A stretch of DNA of 64,000 bases from Streptomyces sp. WM6386 (GCF_000972385.1 NZ_JXTE01000014.1:62001-126000); one strand, 5' to 3'; shown: positions 32,453 to 41,503, counted from the stretch's first letter. The notes: generated by a model not told the origin, from the letters alone. Numbers and translations are program-made.

Positions 32453-33527
32453 CTCCCCGCAGGAGGCCGCCTTCCGGGAGCGGCTGCGGACCTGGCTGAC
32501 CGAGCGGGCCGGGGAGTTCCCGACCTCGGGCGACGCCTACTGGGCGCGGCAGGGGGACTGGCACCGGGCGCTCCACGCGGCCGGCTTCTTCGGACTGTCC
32601 TGGCCCAAGGCGTACGGCGGTCAGGAACTGCCGCCCGTCTACGACGTCATCCTGGACGAGGAACTGGCCCGCGCCGGGACCCCGGCCCGCCCCAGCCTCG
32701 GCTACCTCGTGCAGGGCCTGGGCCGGCACGGCAGCGAGGAGCTGCGCCGCCGGTTCCTGCCCGGCATGATCGACGGCACCGAGCGCTGGTGTCAGGGCTT
32801 CAGCGAACCCGGTGCCGGGTCCGACCTCGCGGCCCTGACCACCAGCGCCACCCGTGACGGCGACACCTACGTCGTGCGCGGCCACAAGATCTGGACCAGC
32901 TACTCCGACGTCGCCGACCGGTGCCTGCTCCTCGCGCGCACCGATCCCGACGTACCCCGGCACGAGGGCCTCTCGGCGTTCGTGATCGCCATGAACCAAG
33001 TCGGCATCGAGCAGCGCCCGTTGACGATGATGAACGGGGTGACCAAGGAGTTCGGCCAGGTCCTCTTCGACGGCGCGACCGTGCCCGCGGACCAGATGGT
33101 CGGAGCGCCCGGCGAGGGCTGGGCGCTCGCCATGACGGTCGTGGGGCATGAGCGGGAGCCCGCGACGCTGGGCTTCTCGGCCCGGTACGGCAAGCTCGTA
33201 CGCGAACTCGCCGCCCGCACGCCGGGCGCCGCGCCACCGGAGCTGGCCTGGGCCGTCGTGGAGACGGAGATGCTGCGCCTGCACGTAAGGCGGCGGCTGT
33301 CCGAGCAGCTGGACGGGGTCTCGCACGGCCCGGAGGGGTCGTTGGACAAGCTGCTGATGACCTGGACGGAACAGACGGTCGGGCACGCGGCCCTCGCGAT
33401 CGGCGGCACCGGCGACCCGGAGCTGCTGAACGCGTACCTCTACACCCGGGCGCAGAGCGTCATGGGCGGCACCTCGCAGATCCAGAAGAACATCATCGCC
33501 TCGCGCATCCTCGGACTGGGAGCCTGA
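32439..33527 (+). CDS. acyl-CoA dehydrogenase, large partner of pair 1
   Basis: A 362-residue ACAD carrying the FAD/substrate signature WCQGFSEPGAGSDLAALTT and the C-terminal LYTRAQSVMGGTSQIQKN. Central blocks VRGHKIWTSYSDVADRC and EFGQVLFDGATVPADQMVG are typical. It introduces a 2,3-double bond into the acyl-CoA made by the synthetase, with electrons going to ETF. GTG start inside the preceding gene. The hydratase gene follows after 1 nt, completing synthetase-dehydrogenase-hydratase order. Confidence 0.9.
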   Translation: MDFRDSPQEAAFRERLRTWLTERAGEFPTSGDAYWARQGDWHRALHAAGFFGLSWPKAYGGQELPPVYDVILDEELARAGTPARPSLGYLVQGLGRHGSEELRRRFLPGMIDGTERWCQGFSEPGAGSDLAALTTSATRDGDTYVVRGHKIWTSYSDVADRCLLLARTDPDVPRHEGLSAFVIAMNQVGIEQRPLTMMNGVTKEFGQVLFDGATVPADQMVGAPGEGWALAMTVVGHEREPATLGFSARYGKLVRELAARTPGAAPPELAWAVVETEMLRLHVRRRLSEQLDGVSHGPEGSLDKLLMTWTEQTVGHAALAIGGTGDPELLNAYLYTRAQSVMGGTSQIQKNIIASRILGLGA

Positions 33528-33528
33528 C

Positions 33529-34302
33529 GTGACGGAGAACCTGTACGGCATGCCAAAAGAGATCCAGGTCCGGGCGGACGGCCCGCTGCGGATCATCACC
33601 CTGAACCGGCCCGACGCACTCAACGCCGTCGACGACTCGCTCCACACCGGCCTCGCCCGGCTGTGGCTTCGCCTGGGCGAGGACCGCGACGCCCGTGCGG
33701 CGGTGCTCACCGGCGCGGGCAAGGCGTTCTCGGCGGGCGGTGACTTCGGCTATCTCGACGAGATCCGGCAGGACGCGGACCTGCGCGCCCGCACCATCGC
33801 GCACGGCCGGGACATCGTCCTCGGCATGGTCCGCTGCCGGGTCCCCGTCGTCGCGGCCGTCAACGGGCCCGCCGTGGGCCTGGGGTGCAGCCTCGTCGCC
33901 CTCAGCGACACCGTCTACATCGCCGAGTCCGCCTATCTGTCCGACCCGCACGTCCAGGTCGGCCTGGTCGCCGCCGACGGCGGCCCGCTCACCTGGCCTC
34001 TGCACACCAGCCTGCTGCTTGCCAAGGAGTACGCCCTGACCGGCGCCCGTATCCCGGCCGGGAAGGCCGTCGCCATGGGCCTCGCGAACCATGTGGTGGC
34101 CGACCCCCTGGCCGAGGCGACGGCCTGCGCCAAGCGGATCGCGGGACTGCCCAGGCAGGCCGTCGAGAGCACGAAAAGGCTTCTCAACCTGCACCTGGAA
34201 CGGGCGGTCCTCGCGACCCTCGACTTCGCGACGACGGCCGAGGAACAGTCCTTCCAGACGGAGGACTTCCGCTCGACCCTCGCGCGGCTGACCGGTCAGT
34301 AG
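33529..34302 (+). CDS. enoyl-CoA hydratase/isomerase
   Basis: Crotonase of 257 residues that hydrates the 2-enoyl-CoA from the dehydrogenase pair. Blocks: IITLNRPDALNAVDDSLHTG, LTGAGKAFSAGGDFGYLDE, VAAVNGPAVGLGCSLVALSD (oxyanion hole) and LVAADGGPLTWPLHTSLLLA. One of the two classical catalytic Glu positions reads Asp (ADGG), as in several isomerase or lyase subgroups, so a plain hydratase role is not certain. Last gene of the operon. Confidence 0.87.
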   Translation: MTENLYGMPKEIQVRADGPLRIITLNRPDALNAVDDSLHTGLARLWLRLGEDRDARAAVLTGAGKAFSAGGDFGYLDEIRQDADLRARTIAHGRDIVLGMVRCRVPVVAAVNGPAVGLGCSLVALSDTVYIAESAYLSDPHVQVGLVAADGGPLTWPLHTSLLLAKEYALTGARIPAGKAVAMGLANHVVADPLAEATACAKRIAGLPRQAVESTKRLLNLHLERAVLATLDFATTAEEQSFQTEDFRSTLARLTGQ

Positions 34303-34358
34303 GCTGCCGTAACGATCTTCATGCGCGTGATCACCACACTGGTCAGGACGGTGACACC

Positions 34359-35126
34359 TCACTTCGGGGGGAACCTCAACGCCCCGTCGAGGCGGACGAC
34401 TTCGCCGTTGAGGTAGTCGTTCTCGCAGATGTGCTGGACCAGGGACGCGAACTCGGGGGAGCGCCCCATGCGCCGGGGATGGGGCACCTGCGGCCCCCAG
34501 TACGCCTCCAGCTGGTCACCGGCCTTGCCGTAGGCGGGAGTCAGGAAGGTGCCGGGAGCGATCGTGACGACGCGAATGCCGAGCGGGGACAGGTCGCGGG
34601 CGGCGACCAGGGTCATGGCGGCCACCCCGCCCTTGGCGGCGGCGTAGGGGAGCTGGCCGATCTGGCCCTCGTACGCGGCGATCGACGCCGTGTTGACGAC
34701 GACACCGCGGGCGCCGTCCTCGTCGACGGGCTCGTGCCGGGCCATGGCGGCGGCGGTCAGGCGCAGCACGTTGAAGACGCCGGTCAGATAGATGTCGATG
34801 GTCTGCCGGAACCCGGCCAGGTCCAGGGGCTCGCCGTCCCGGCCGATCAGCCGGCCGCCGCTCGCGGGGCCGCCGTGGGTGTCCACCGAGATCCGCAGCG
34901 GGGCGAGCGCCTGCGCCGCCCCGACGGCCGCGCGCACGTCGTCCTCGCTGGTGGCGTCGGTGCGCACGTAGCGCACGCCCAGCTCCGCCTCCAGGGCCTT
35001 GCCCTTGTCGTCGGCGAGGTCCGCGACGACGACCGCCGCACCCGCCGTGTGGAGCCGGCGGACCGTCGCCTCGCCCAGACCTCCCGCCCCGCCGACCACG
35101 ACCGCGGACGACCCCGCTATCTGCAT
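34359..35126 (-). CDS. SDR-family 3-hydroxyacyl-CoA dehydrogenase-like oxidoreductase (HSD17B10-type)
   Basis: NAD(H)-dependent short-chain dehydrogenase of 255 residues. Cofactor fold [19 protein letters not shown] with the acidic [11 protein letters not shown] favouring NAD; catalytic Ser in [12 protein letters not shown] and YxxxK in [13 protein letters not shown]. Similarity to type-10 17beta-hydroxysteroid dehydrogenase suggests oxidation of a 3-hydroxyacyl-CoA, the step after the hydratase. ATG 35126 is chosen because AAGGGAG lies 7 nt upstream; 35147 is possible but has no site. Divergent from the thiolase across operator C. Confidence 0.88.
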   Translation of the reverse strand: MQIAGSSAVVVGGAGGLGEATVRRLHTAGAAVVVADLADDKGKALEAELGVRYVRTDATSEDDVRAAVGAAQALAPLRISVDTHGGPASGGRLIGRDGEPLDLAGFRQTIDIYLTGVFNVLRLTAAAMARHEPVDEDGARGVVVNTASIAAYEGQIGQLPYAAAKGGVAAMTLVAARDLSPLGIRVVTIAPGTFLTPAYGKAGDQLEAYWGPQVPHPRRMGRSPEFASLVQHICENDYLNGEVVRLDGALRFPPK

Positions 35127-35160
35127 GACAGCTCCCTTGCGAGTCATGTTCTAGTTTTGC

Positions 35161-35175
35161 GAGAGTAGCATTCTC
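35161..35175. promoter_or_regulatory. island operator C: GAGAGT-AGC-ATTCTC
   Basis: 11 of 12 arm positions match GAGAAT-N3-ATTCTC. It lies in the 80-nt divergent gap between the SDR and thiolase genes and can control both. Confidence 0.7.
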
Positions 35176-35206
35176 ATCTGTTGGTGTGACCGAGTTGGAG
35201 GCGTCC

Positions 35207-36355
35207 ATGCCCGAGGCAGTCATCGTGTCCGCCCTGCGCACCCCCGTCGGCACCGCGGTCAAGGGCGCCCTGCGCGACACCACCGCCTTCGACCTGGCCC
35301 GCCACATCGTCGGCGCCGCGGCGAAAGGGCTCGACCCGGACCGCGTCGACGACGTGATCCTCGGCGAGGGCCTCTACGGCGGCGGCGTCATCGCCCGCCA
35401 CGCCGCGCTGACCGCGGGGCTCACCTCGGTCCCCGGCGCGGCCTGCAACCGGCACTGCGCGGCGGGCCTGGAGGCCGTGGCGGGCGCGGCCGGGAGTGTG
35501 CGGGCGGGGATGGACGGGCTGGTCGTCGCGGGAGGGGTCAACTCGGCGTCCACGGCGCCGAAGTCGCGCTTCCGGGTCGACGGGGAGTGGGCCGAGCCGT
35601 GGCTGCCGCCCACCCACCCCGACCGGCCGGACGCGCCCAACGCCGACATGTCGATCTGCATCGGCTGGAACGTGGCCCAGCGGGCCGGCGTCTCCCGTGC
35701 GGAGATGGACGCGTGGGCGCTGCGCTCGCACCGCAACGCCGTGCGCGCCATCGACGAGGGCCGTTTCGACGCCGAGATCGTGCCTATCGAGACCCCGCAC
35801 GGGCTCTTCTCGGTCGACGAGCATCCGCGCAGGGACACGTCGGCGGAGAAGCTCGCCGGGCTGAAGCCGCTGCATCCGGAGATCGAGGGGTTCAGCATCA
35901 CCGCCGGCAACGCCTGCGGTGGGAACGACGGGGCCGCCGCCCTGGTGGTCGCGAGCGAGGCGGTCGCGGCCGGTGAGGGACTGCCCGCCCTGGCGACCGT
36001 GCGCGCCTGGGCGTCCGTCGGCGTCGACCCCGCCGAGACCGGCCTCTCCCCGGTGAAGGCGATCCCCAAGGCGCTGGCCCGCGCGGGCCTCACCACCTCC
36101 GACGTCGACCTGTTCGAGATCAACGAGGCCTTCGCCTCGGTGACCGTCGCCGCCGTCCGCCTCCTCGACCTCGACCCCGAAACGGTCAACGTCAACGGCA
36201 GCGGCTGCTCCCTCGGCCACCCCGTCGCCGCCACCGGTGCCCGCATGCTGGTCACCCTCGTCCACGAACTGCGGCGGCGCGGCGGCGGGATAGGCGTGGC
36301 GTCCCTGTGCGCGGGCGGCGGGATGGGCTCCGCGATGGTCGTGGAGGTCGGCTGA
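35207..36355 (+). CDS. thiolase (acetyl-CoA acyltransferase)
   Basis: Thiolytic enzyme of 382 residues that cleaves 3-ketoacyl-CoA, the last step of a beta-oxidation round. Active-site residues: nucleophile Cys in GAACNRHCAAGLEAV, His in GCSLGHPVAATGARM and base Cys in ASLCAGGGMGSAMVV; NACGGNDGAAALVV and DLFEINEAFASVTVAAVRLL are family blocks. ATG 35207 follows GGAGG 5 nt upstream. It stands alone behind operator C. It is the only intact thiolase in the window; a second one at 56.2 kb is a remnant. Confidence 0.92.
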   Translation: MPEAVIVSALRTPVGTAVKGALRDTTAFDLARHIVGAAAKGLDPDRVDDVILGEGLYGGGVIARHAALTAGLTSVPGAACNRHCAAGLEAVAGAAGSVRAGMDGLVVAGGVNSASTAPKSRFRVDGEWAEPWLPPTHPDRPDAPNADMSICIGWNVAQRAGVSRAEMDAWALRSHRNAVRAIDEGRFDAEIVPIETPHGLFSVDEHPRRDTSAEKLAGLKPLHPEIEGFSITAGNACGGNDGAAALVVASEAVAAGEGLPALATVRAWASVGVDPAETGLSPVKAIPKALARAGLTTSDVDLFEINEAFASVTVAAVRLLDLDPETVNVNGSGCSLGHPVAATGARMLVTLVHELRRRGGGIGVASLCAGGGMGSAMVVEVG

Positions 36356-36430
36356 GGGGCGCCGTGATCTGCGGCAGGTCCGCGGTCGTACGGATCCCGG
36401 GCTGCGCCGCGCATACGAACGGCACCGCGT

Positions 36431-36771
36431 TCACCGCCCGGTGGGATCCATGCTCCCCGGATGGTGGAACTGCCCGCGCGTGGTGACGATGTTCGCCCCC
36501 GACTCCAGCAGCCGGCAGACCTCGCCCAGGTCGCACACGAGCGGCATGTACAGCACACAGTTCGCCCCGAGGCCCACGATGTGTCCGACGTCCCGCGTGG
36601 CGGTCACCCCCGTCGTCGGGAGCCCGCACAGCTCGCCCGCGTCCAGCCCCGCCTTGCCGGCCGAGTGGACGTACAACCCGCCGGCGACAGGTCGGGGTGC
36701 TCGACGACGGCCCGCAGCGAGCGGCTGCCGATGGTTCCGGTGGCCCACTGGACGACCCGGTAGGGTCTCAC
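36431..36771 (-). pseudogene. frameshifted, truncated DapB-like NAD(P)-binding dehydrogenase
   Basis: On the minus strand, a GTG at 36771 overlaps the thioesterase stop. It encodes VRPYRVVQWATGTIGSRSLR and AVVEHPDLSPAG, the start of a dihydrodipicolinate-reductase-like (amine dehydrogenase-like) domain. Near 36678-36690 the frame shifts, and the protein continues in another frame as LYVHSAGKAGLDAGELCGLP, VLYMPLVCDLGEVCRLLESG and ANIVTTRGQFHHPGSMDP, then stops at 36431. Only about the first 115 of the usual ~340 residues remain. Homologous genes occur in actinobacterial acyl-CoA clusters. The matching halves in two frames make decay, or a sequencing indel plus truncation, the clear reading. 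Confidence 0.75.
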
Positions 36772-37589
36772 GCCGTCTCCCGGGCCAGACGCAGCAGGGC
36801 TTCCTGGGCGTAGGAGGCGACCAGCGAGCCGTCCCGCGTGAAGACGTCGCCCCGGCCGAAGCAGCGGCCGTGGGCCAGGACCGGGCTGTGCTGGCGCAAC
36901 AGCAGCCAGTCGTCGGCGCGGAAGGGGCGGTGGAACCACACCGTGTGTGAGGTGACGGCGGACGTGAACGCCTTCTGCGCATCGCGCTGGCCGATGCCGT
37001 CGAGCGGGCGCAGGGCCGTCCCGATGAGGGTGAGATCGGTGGCGTACGCCGTGAGGGCCGGTGTCAGGTCCGGATCGGCCGTCGGCATGCGCATCCAGAG
37101 GGCGAACTCCGGCGGGCCGGTCTCGGCGGAGTCCAGGTCGGCCGCGGCGCGCGTCTCCCAGGGGAGGAGATGCAAGTCGATCCGGTGCTCGGGGCCGAGG
37201 ACGGCCGGCACCGGTTCCGAGGTCTGGTGGCTCGGCCCGTCCTCGGCGGAGTGCAGTGAGACGGAGGCGGTGGCGACCACGCCGTGCTTCTGCCGGGCCA
37301 CGACCGTCAGGGTGGCGAAGGTGCCGCCCTCGTGATGGCGTACCACCTCGTAGCGGACGGGATCCTCGGGCCGTCCCGCCCTCGGGAACAGGACGTGGAG
37401 CGACTTGATGCCCTTGTCCGGGCAGCTCAGCCGGGCCGCCCGGACGGACTGGGCGAGCAACTGCCCGCCGAACAGCCGGTGATAGCCGAGTCGCTGGTTC
37501 CGGGCCCCGTAGTCCGTACCGTCCGGGGCCGGACGAAGGTCGAGGCAGGAGAGCAGGTCGTCCCAGAGTTCACTCGTGGCAATGGGCAT
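36768..37589 (-). CDS. TesB-type acyl-CoA thioesterase II
   Basis: Double-hotdog thioesterase of 273 residues that releases a free acid and CoA, recycling CoA or excreting dead-end acyl-CoAs. Blocks: RLFGGQLLAQSVRAARLS, SLHVLFPRAGRPEDPVRYEV, LDGIGQRDAQKAFTSAVTSH and the C-terminal GRGDVFTRDGSLVASYAQEA. Last intact gene before the DapB-like remnant, which is coupled to its stop. Operator D lies 32-46 nt upstream. Confidence 0.9.
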   Translation of the reverse strand: MPIATSELWDDLLSCLDLRPAPDGTDYGARNQRLGYHRLFGGQLLAQSVRAARLSCPDKGIKSLHVLFPRAGRPEDPVRYEVVRHHEGGTFATLTVVARQKHGVVATASVSLHSAEDGPSHQTSEPVPAVLGPEHRIDLHLLPWETRAAADLDSAETGPPEFALWMRMPTADPDLTPALTAYATDLTLIGTALRPLDGIGQRDAQKAFTSAVTSHTVWFHRPFRADDWLLLRQHSPVLAHGRCFGRGDVFTRDGSLVASYAQEALLRLARETA

Positions 37590-37620
37590 GCCAGCGAGAG
37601 TAAGCGATATTTTCCTCTAT

Positions 37621-37635
37621 GAGAATGTGCTTCTT
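37621..37635. promoter_or_regulatory. island operator D: GAGAAT-GTG-CTTCTT
   Basis: 10 of 12 arm positions match the island palindrome. It lies in the 51-nt gap between the TetR gene and the thioesterase gene, both on the minus strand, so the thioesterase probably has its own regulated promoter. Confidence 0.55.
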
Positions 37636-37640
37636 CAGTG

Positions 37641-38309
37641 CTAGCTGAGCGTGAACCCCTTCGCGCAGAAGTCCCAGATCTCGTCGGCGGTGATCGGGTG
37701 GGAGCCCGTCTGGCCGCTGGACTGCGCGTTGAACATGACGGTCTGCATGGTCAGGGCCGCCACCCGGCGGGGCTTGAAGCCCTCGCGCAGCAGGCCGGCC
37801 TCCTCGAGGTCCGTCATCAGCTCGGTGAGCAGGGCGAGCAGCGGTGCGTTCGCGACCCGCATCTCGTTGGGGTGCGAGACCAGCAGGCGCAGCGCGAAGT
37901 CGGTGAACAGCGGGCGCTTCGCGGCCGGGTTGGGGCAGGAGTCCTCGAACAGGGTCTGCAGGGCGACCTTGAGCCGGTCCAGCGGGTTCGAGTGCTCGGC
38001 CGCGGTGGTGCGCAACTGCTCCGCCGACTTGCTCATGGCGTCCTCGAACAGGGCGAGCAGCAGCTCGTGCTTGCCGTCGAAGTGCTGGTAGAAGCTGCGC
38101 AGCGACTGCTTGGAGCGGTCGACGACCTCCTGGACGGTGAAGTCCGTCGTCCCCTTCTCCGCCATGATCGCCTGGGCCGCGTCGAGGAACCGCTCCACCC
38201 GCTGCTCGGCCCGGCGCTTGGCCGCCTGGGTGGAACGCTCGACCGCGCGCTGCTTCCAGGCCGGCTCTTCGGTGGGGGTGCTCAAGGGCTGGTCCGCCTT
38301 CTGTGCCAT
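37641..38309 (-). CDS. TetR-family regulator, candidate repressor of the island
   Basis: A 222-residue TetR protein. Residues about 28-75 form the DNA-binding domain (RVERFLDAAQAIMAEKGTTD, FTVQEVVDRSKQSLRSFYQH, FDGKHELLLALFEDAM). The rest is a helical ligand-binding domain (LDRLKVALQTLFEDSCPNPA, RRVAALTMQTVMFNAQSSGQ). It sits in the centre of the island and is divergent from dehydrogenase pair 2 across the best-conserved operator (E), and operator D lies at its 3' side. The likely inducer is an acyl-CoA intermediate; that is inference from family behaviour. ATG 38309 is used; no strong Shine-Dalgarno is visible. Confidence 0.9.
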   Translation of the reverse strand: MAQKADQPLSTPTEEPAWKQRAVERSTQAAKRRAEQRVERFLDAAQAIMAEKGTTDFTVQEVVDRSKQSLRSFYQHFDGKHELLLALFEDAMSKSAEQLRTTAAEHSNPLDRLKVALQTLFEDSCPNPAAKRPLFTDFALRLLVSHPNEMRVANAPLLALLTELMTDLEEAGLLREGFKPRRVAALTMQTVMFNAQSSGQTGSHPITADEIWDFCAKGFTLS

Positions 38310-38400
38310 GGGGAGAACTTTACTGCAGTGTAGCGACAACAGGCCTACCGACCAGGTCGGACACTGCCTCTCCCTATGGCGAGACTCTTAATTTCTCTGA

Positions 38401-38419
38401 GCGAGAATGTTATTCTCGC
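38401..38419. promoter_or_regulatory. island operator E: GCGAGAAT-GTT-ATTCTCGC, perfect
   Basis: Perfect 8-bp arms around a 3-nt centre, in the 153-nt divergent gap between the TetR gene and dehydrogenase pair 2; suited to autoregulation plus control of the operon 38463-41412. Confidence 0.75.
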
Positions 38420-38462
38420 CGTTCCATCGCGATGTGCCGGTACACGGGCAGGGGAGGCCCCC

Positions 38463-39461
38463 ATGCTGTTGGAGTTCGACGCCGAGCAGCGGCTGTGGCA
38501 GGACACCGTGCACAAGGCCGTACTGAAGGAGTGCCCACCGGCCCTGATCCGCCGTATCGCCGACGAAGGCGCCGACCCGGAACCGCTGTGGCGGGTCTAC
38601 GCCGATCTCGGCTGGACCGAACTGACCGACCCCGCCGACGCCGTCGAGCTGGCGATCGTCCTGGAGGAGCTGGGCCGCGCCACCGACCCGACGCCCTACC
38701 TCGCGACGATGACCCAGTTCGCCCCCCTCGCACCGGACCTCGCCGAACCGGGGCGGTCGGGCACCGCCGTGTACGGCGGCGTCACCGCCCGCGCCGAGAA
38801 CGGCGACTGGGTGCTGGAGGGCGTCGGACGTCATGTACTGGACGGCGACCGGGCCGAACAGCTGGCCGTGGTGACCGCGGGAGGCGTCTTCGTCGTACCC
38901 GCCACCGCCGTGAGCGCCGTACGGTCCGCCGTCTTCGACCCCGTCCTGCACATCGCCGACGTCCTGTTCGACCACGTACGCGTGCCCGCCCGCGGCCGCA
39001 GCGCCGCCGACCCCGAACGCGCCCGCCACCAGGCCCTGACCGGCCTGGCCCTGACCATGGTCGGCGCCTGCCGGCGCGCCCTGGACCTGGTCCTCGACCA
39101 CGTCCGCACCCGGCACCAGTTCGGCGCCCCCATCGGCTCCTTCCAGGCCGTGCAGCACAAGGCGGCCGACATGCACGTGGCTGTCGAGCGGGCCCGCGCC
39201 CTCGGCTACTTCGCGGCACTGACGATCGCCGAGGACGACCCCCGGCGCCGGCTGGCCTCCGCGATGGCCAAGGCGGCGGCGGGCGAATGCCAGGCCCTGG
39301 TGTTCCGCAACGCCGTGCAGCTGTTCGGGGCGATGGGACACACCTGGGAGAACGACCTGCAGTTCGCGATCAAACGGGCCAAGGCGGGCGAGCTGCTGCT
39401 CGGCGGCGCCGCCGAGCACCGGGCGCTGATAGCCGAGGAGTGCCGTGCGACTGACCTTTGA
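38463..39461 (+). CDS. acyl-CoA dehydrogenase, small partner of pair 2
   Basis: A 332-residue ACAD-fold subunit. It has an N-terminal helical domain (LLEFDAEQRLWQDTVHKAVL), a reduced middle domain (VTARAENGDWVLEGVGRHVL) and a C-terminal domain (HVRTRHQFGAPIGSFQAVQH, VQLFGAMGHTWENDLQFAIK). The usual signature with the catalytic acid is not evident, as in non-catalytic or half-site partners of alpha2beta2 ACADs. Ribosome site GGGGAGG. It overlaps the large partner by 17 nt. Confidence 0.85.
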   Translation: MLLEFDAEQRLWQDTVHKAVLKECPPALIRRIADEGADPEPLWRVYADLGWTELTDPADAVELAIVLEELGRATDPTPYLATMTQFAPLAPDLAEPGRSGTAVYGGVTARAENGDWVLEGVGRHVLDGDRAEQLAVVTAGGVFVVPATAVSAVRSAVFDPVLHIADVLFDHVRVPARGRSAADPERARHQALTGLALTMVGACRRALDLVLDHVRTRHQFGAPIGSFQAVQHKAADMHVAVERARALGYFAALTIAEDDPRRRLASAMAKAAAGECQALVFRNAVQLFGAMGHTWENDLQFAIKRAKAGELLLGGAAEHRALIAEECRATDL

Positions 39462-40620
39462 CACCGACGTCGAAGCCTTCCGCGCCGAGTTCGCGGCGTT
39501 CCTGGAGGCCCACCTCCCCACCGAGGCGGAGGCCGGCGAGCGGTCCCGCTCCACGGGGCACCTCCCCGACTGGGCCCGGCGCTGGCAGCGGCTCCAGTTC
39601 GACGAGGGCTGGCTGCTGCCGGGCAACCCGCCGCAGTACGGCGGTCGCAACGCCACCGTGGTCCAGCAGTACGTCCATATGGAGGAGCTGTCCCGGCGCC
39701 GCATCTTCCACAGCTTCAACCCGCAGGGCGTCGGCATCATCGCCGCCTCCCTGCTCACCTTCGGCGCCGAGGAGCAGAAACGGCGCTGGGCCGTGCCCGT
39801 CCTGCGCGCCGAACTCACCGCCGCCCTCGGCATGAGCGAACCCGGCGCCGGCTCCGACCTCGCCTCCCTGCGTACCCGCGCCGAACCGATGGGCGACCAC
39901 TTCCTGGTCAACGGCCAGAAGGTGTGGACCTCCGGCGCCCACGACGCCGACGTCCTGCTCACCTTCGTCCGCACCGACCCGGACGCCCCCAAGCACAAGG
40001 GCATCAGCGTCCTGCTGATCCCCACCGACAGCCCCGGCCTGACCCGCCGCCCCTTCGCCTCGTACACCAACCCCGAGGACAAGGACTTCAACGAGGTCTT
40101 CTTCGAGGACGTACGGGTTCCGGCGGAGAACCTCGTCGGTCCCCTGAACGAGGGCTGGCGGGTGGCAAGCGGCTCGCTCGGCCACGAGCGCACCCTGATG
40201 TGGGTGAGCGAGGCCGAACGGCTCGGCGACATCGTGCGGGACTTCCGCCCCACGGGCCCGCTGGAGAAGGACTGGTACGCCACCCTCGTCATGGACCTCC
40301 AGGCGCTGCGCCTGCTGGGCTCGGCCGCCCTGTCCCGCGCCGCCCGCGGCGAACAGGACGTACCGGCCCTGTCCGTACTGAAGGTCTTCGGCTCCGAGGC
40401 CTCCCAACGCGCCCTGGAGAAGGTCCTGGAGGCGGCCGGTCCCGACGGGCTGATCCACCCGGCGACCACGGCACCGGCGTACCACATGACCTACGACGAC
40501 AACTTCGCCGGCTGGTTCCACCGCTACGCCCGCAGCTTCGGCGCGACCATCGCCGGCGGTACGTCCGAGATCCAGCGCACCATCATCGCCGAGCGCGTGC
40601 TCGGCCTGCCCCGACGCTGA
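39445..40620 (+). CDS. acyl-CoA dehydrogenase, large partner of pair 2
   Basis: A 391-residue ACAD with the FAD/acyl signature ALGMSEPGAGSDLASLRTRA and C-terminal GATIAGGTSEIQRTIIAERV. Middle blocks NGQKVWTSGAHDADVLLTFV and DKDFNEVFFEDVRVPAENLV are standard. With the preceding gene it should form a heteromeric dehydrogenase for a bulky acyl-CoA. GTG 39445 follows GAGGAG. Confidence 0.9.
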   Translation: MRLTFDTDVEAFRAEFAAFLEAHLPTEAEAGERSRSTGHLPDWARRWQRLQFDEGWLLPGNPPQYGGRNATVVQQYVHMEELSRRRIFHSFNPQGVGIIAASLLTFGAEEQKRRWAVPVLRAELTAALGMSEPGAGSDLASLRTRAEPMGDHFLVNGQKVWTSGAHDADVLLTFVRTDPDAPKHKGISVLLIPTDSPGLTRRPFASYTNPEDKDFNEVFFEDVRVPAENLVGPLNEGWRVASGSLGHERTLMWVSEAERLGDIVRDFRPTGPLEKDWYATLVMDLQALRLLGSAALSRAARGEQDVPALSVLKVFGSEASQRALEKVLEAAGPDGLIHPATTAPAYHMTYDDNFAGWFHRYARSFGATIAGGTSEIQRTIIAERVLGLPRR

Positions 40621-40629
40621 GGAGTCGCC

Positions 40630-41412
40630 GTGCACATCCTGTACGAGGTGAAGGACCGCATCGCGACCCTCACCCTGAACCGGCCCGAGGTCGCCAACGC
40701 CCAGAACATGGCCCTCCTCGACGAACTCGACGAGGCGTGGACGCGGGCCGCGCAGGACGAGGACGTGAAGGTCGTGGTCCTGCGTGCCGAGGGCAGGCAC
40801 TTCTCCGCCGGGCACGACCTCAAGGACCGCTGGCCCGCCCCCGACGAGATCACCCTGGAGTGGATCTACCGGGCCGAGACCCGCCGCTACCTCGAGTACA
40901 CCCTGCGCTGGCGCAACCTGCCCAAGCCGTCGATCGCCGCGGTGCAGGGGCGCTGTATCGCGGGCGGGCTGATGCTGTGCTGGCCGTGCGATCTGATCGT
41001 CGCCGCGCAGGACGCGCTGTTCTCGGACCCGGTGGTGACGATGGGTATCGGCGGCGTCGAATACCACGGCCACACCTGGGAGTTGGGTGCCCGCAAGGCG
41101 AAGGAGATCCTGTTCACCGGCCGCCCGCTGACCGCGCAGGAGGCGGAGAAGACCGGCATGGTCAACCAGGTGGTGCCGCGTGACGAGTTGGACTCGCGGA
41201 CCCGCGAACTCGCCGAGCAGATCGCGAAGATGCCGGCGTTCGGGCTGCGGCAGGCCAAGCGGGCGGTCAACCAGACGTTGGACGTGCAGGGCTTCTACGC
41301 CGCCGTCCAGTCGGTGTTCGACGTCCACCAGACCGGACACGGGAACGCGCTGAGTGTGAGCGGCTATCCGATCCTGGCGAAGCTGGACGAGATGAAGGAG
41401 AAGCTGCGCTAA
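40630..41412 (+). CDS. enoyl-CoA hydratase
   Basis: Crotonase of 260 residues; last gene of the operator-E operon. Blocks: IATLTLNRPEVANAQNMALL, LRAEGRHFSAGHDLKDRW, AAVQGRCIAGGLMLCWPCDL (oxyanion hole) and DPVVTMGIGGVEYHGHTWEL; the region normally holding the second Glu reads IGGVEYHGH. The HDLKDRW segment and the C-terminal VNQTLDVQGFYAAVQSVFDV are typical of a subgroup found in actinobacterial steroid/terpenoid-like clusters. GTG 40630 follows GAGGAGTCGCC. Confidence 0.88.
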   Translation: MHILYEVKDRIATLTLNRPEVANAQNMALLDELDEAWTRAAQDEDVKVVVLRAEGRHFSAGHDLKDRWPAPDEITLEWIYRAETRRYLEYTLRWRNLPKPSIAAVQGRCIAGGLMLCWPCDLIVAAQDALFSDPVVTMGIGGVEYHGHTWELGARKAKEILFTGRPLTAQEAEKTGMVNQVVPRDELDSRTRELAEQIAKMPAFGLRQAKRAVNQTLDVQGFYAAVQSVFDVHQTGHGNALSVSGYPILAKLDEMKEKLR

Positions 41413-41464
41413 GCGCTCCGCTGGAAGTGCGGTGGACGGGTTGTTGTTCGTCTGCGGCGCCGTC

Positions 41465-41503
41465 GTGGCTGGTCGCGCAGTTCCCCGCGCCCCTTCGGGG
41501 CGC
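41465..41503. repeat. Streptomyces-type intergenic GC hairpin repeat / terminator
   Basis: The segment GGCTGGTCGCGCAGTTCC followed by CCGCGCCCCTTCGGGGCGC matches, from memory, a short element present many times between genes in Streptomyces chromosomes. The 7-bp stem GCGCCCC/GGGGCGC (41487-41503) with a 3-nt loop can end transcription for the convergent units. The rest of the 215-nt gap 41413-41627 holds no gene. Confidence 0.7.

Noticed and set aside
38320..38335. ACTGCAGT palindrome just upstream of the TetR start as its own operator
   Set aside because: Only 8 bp symmetric and found once; the 38401 site is far stronger.
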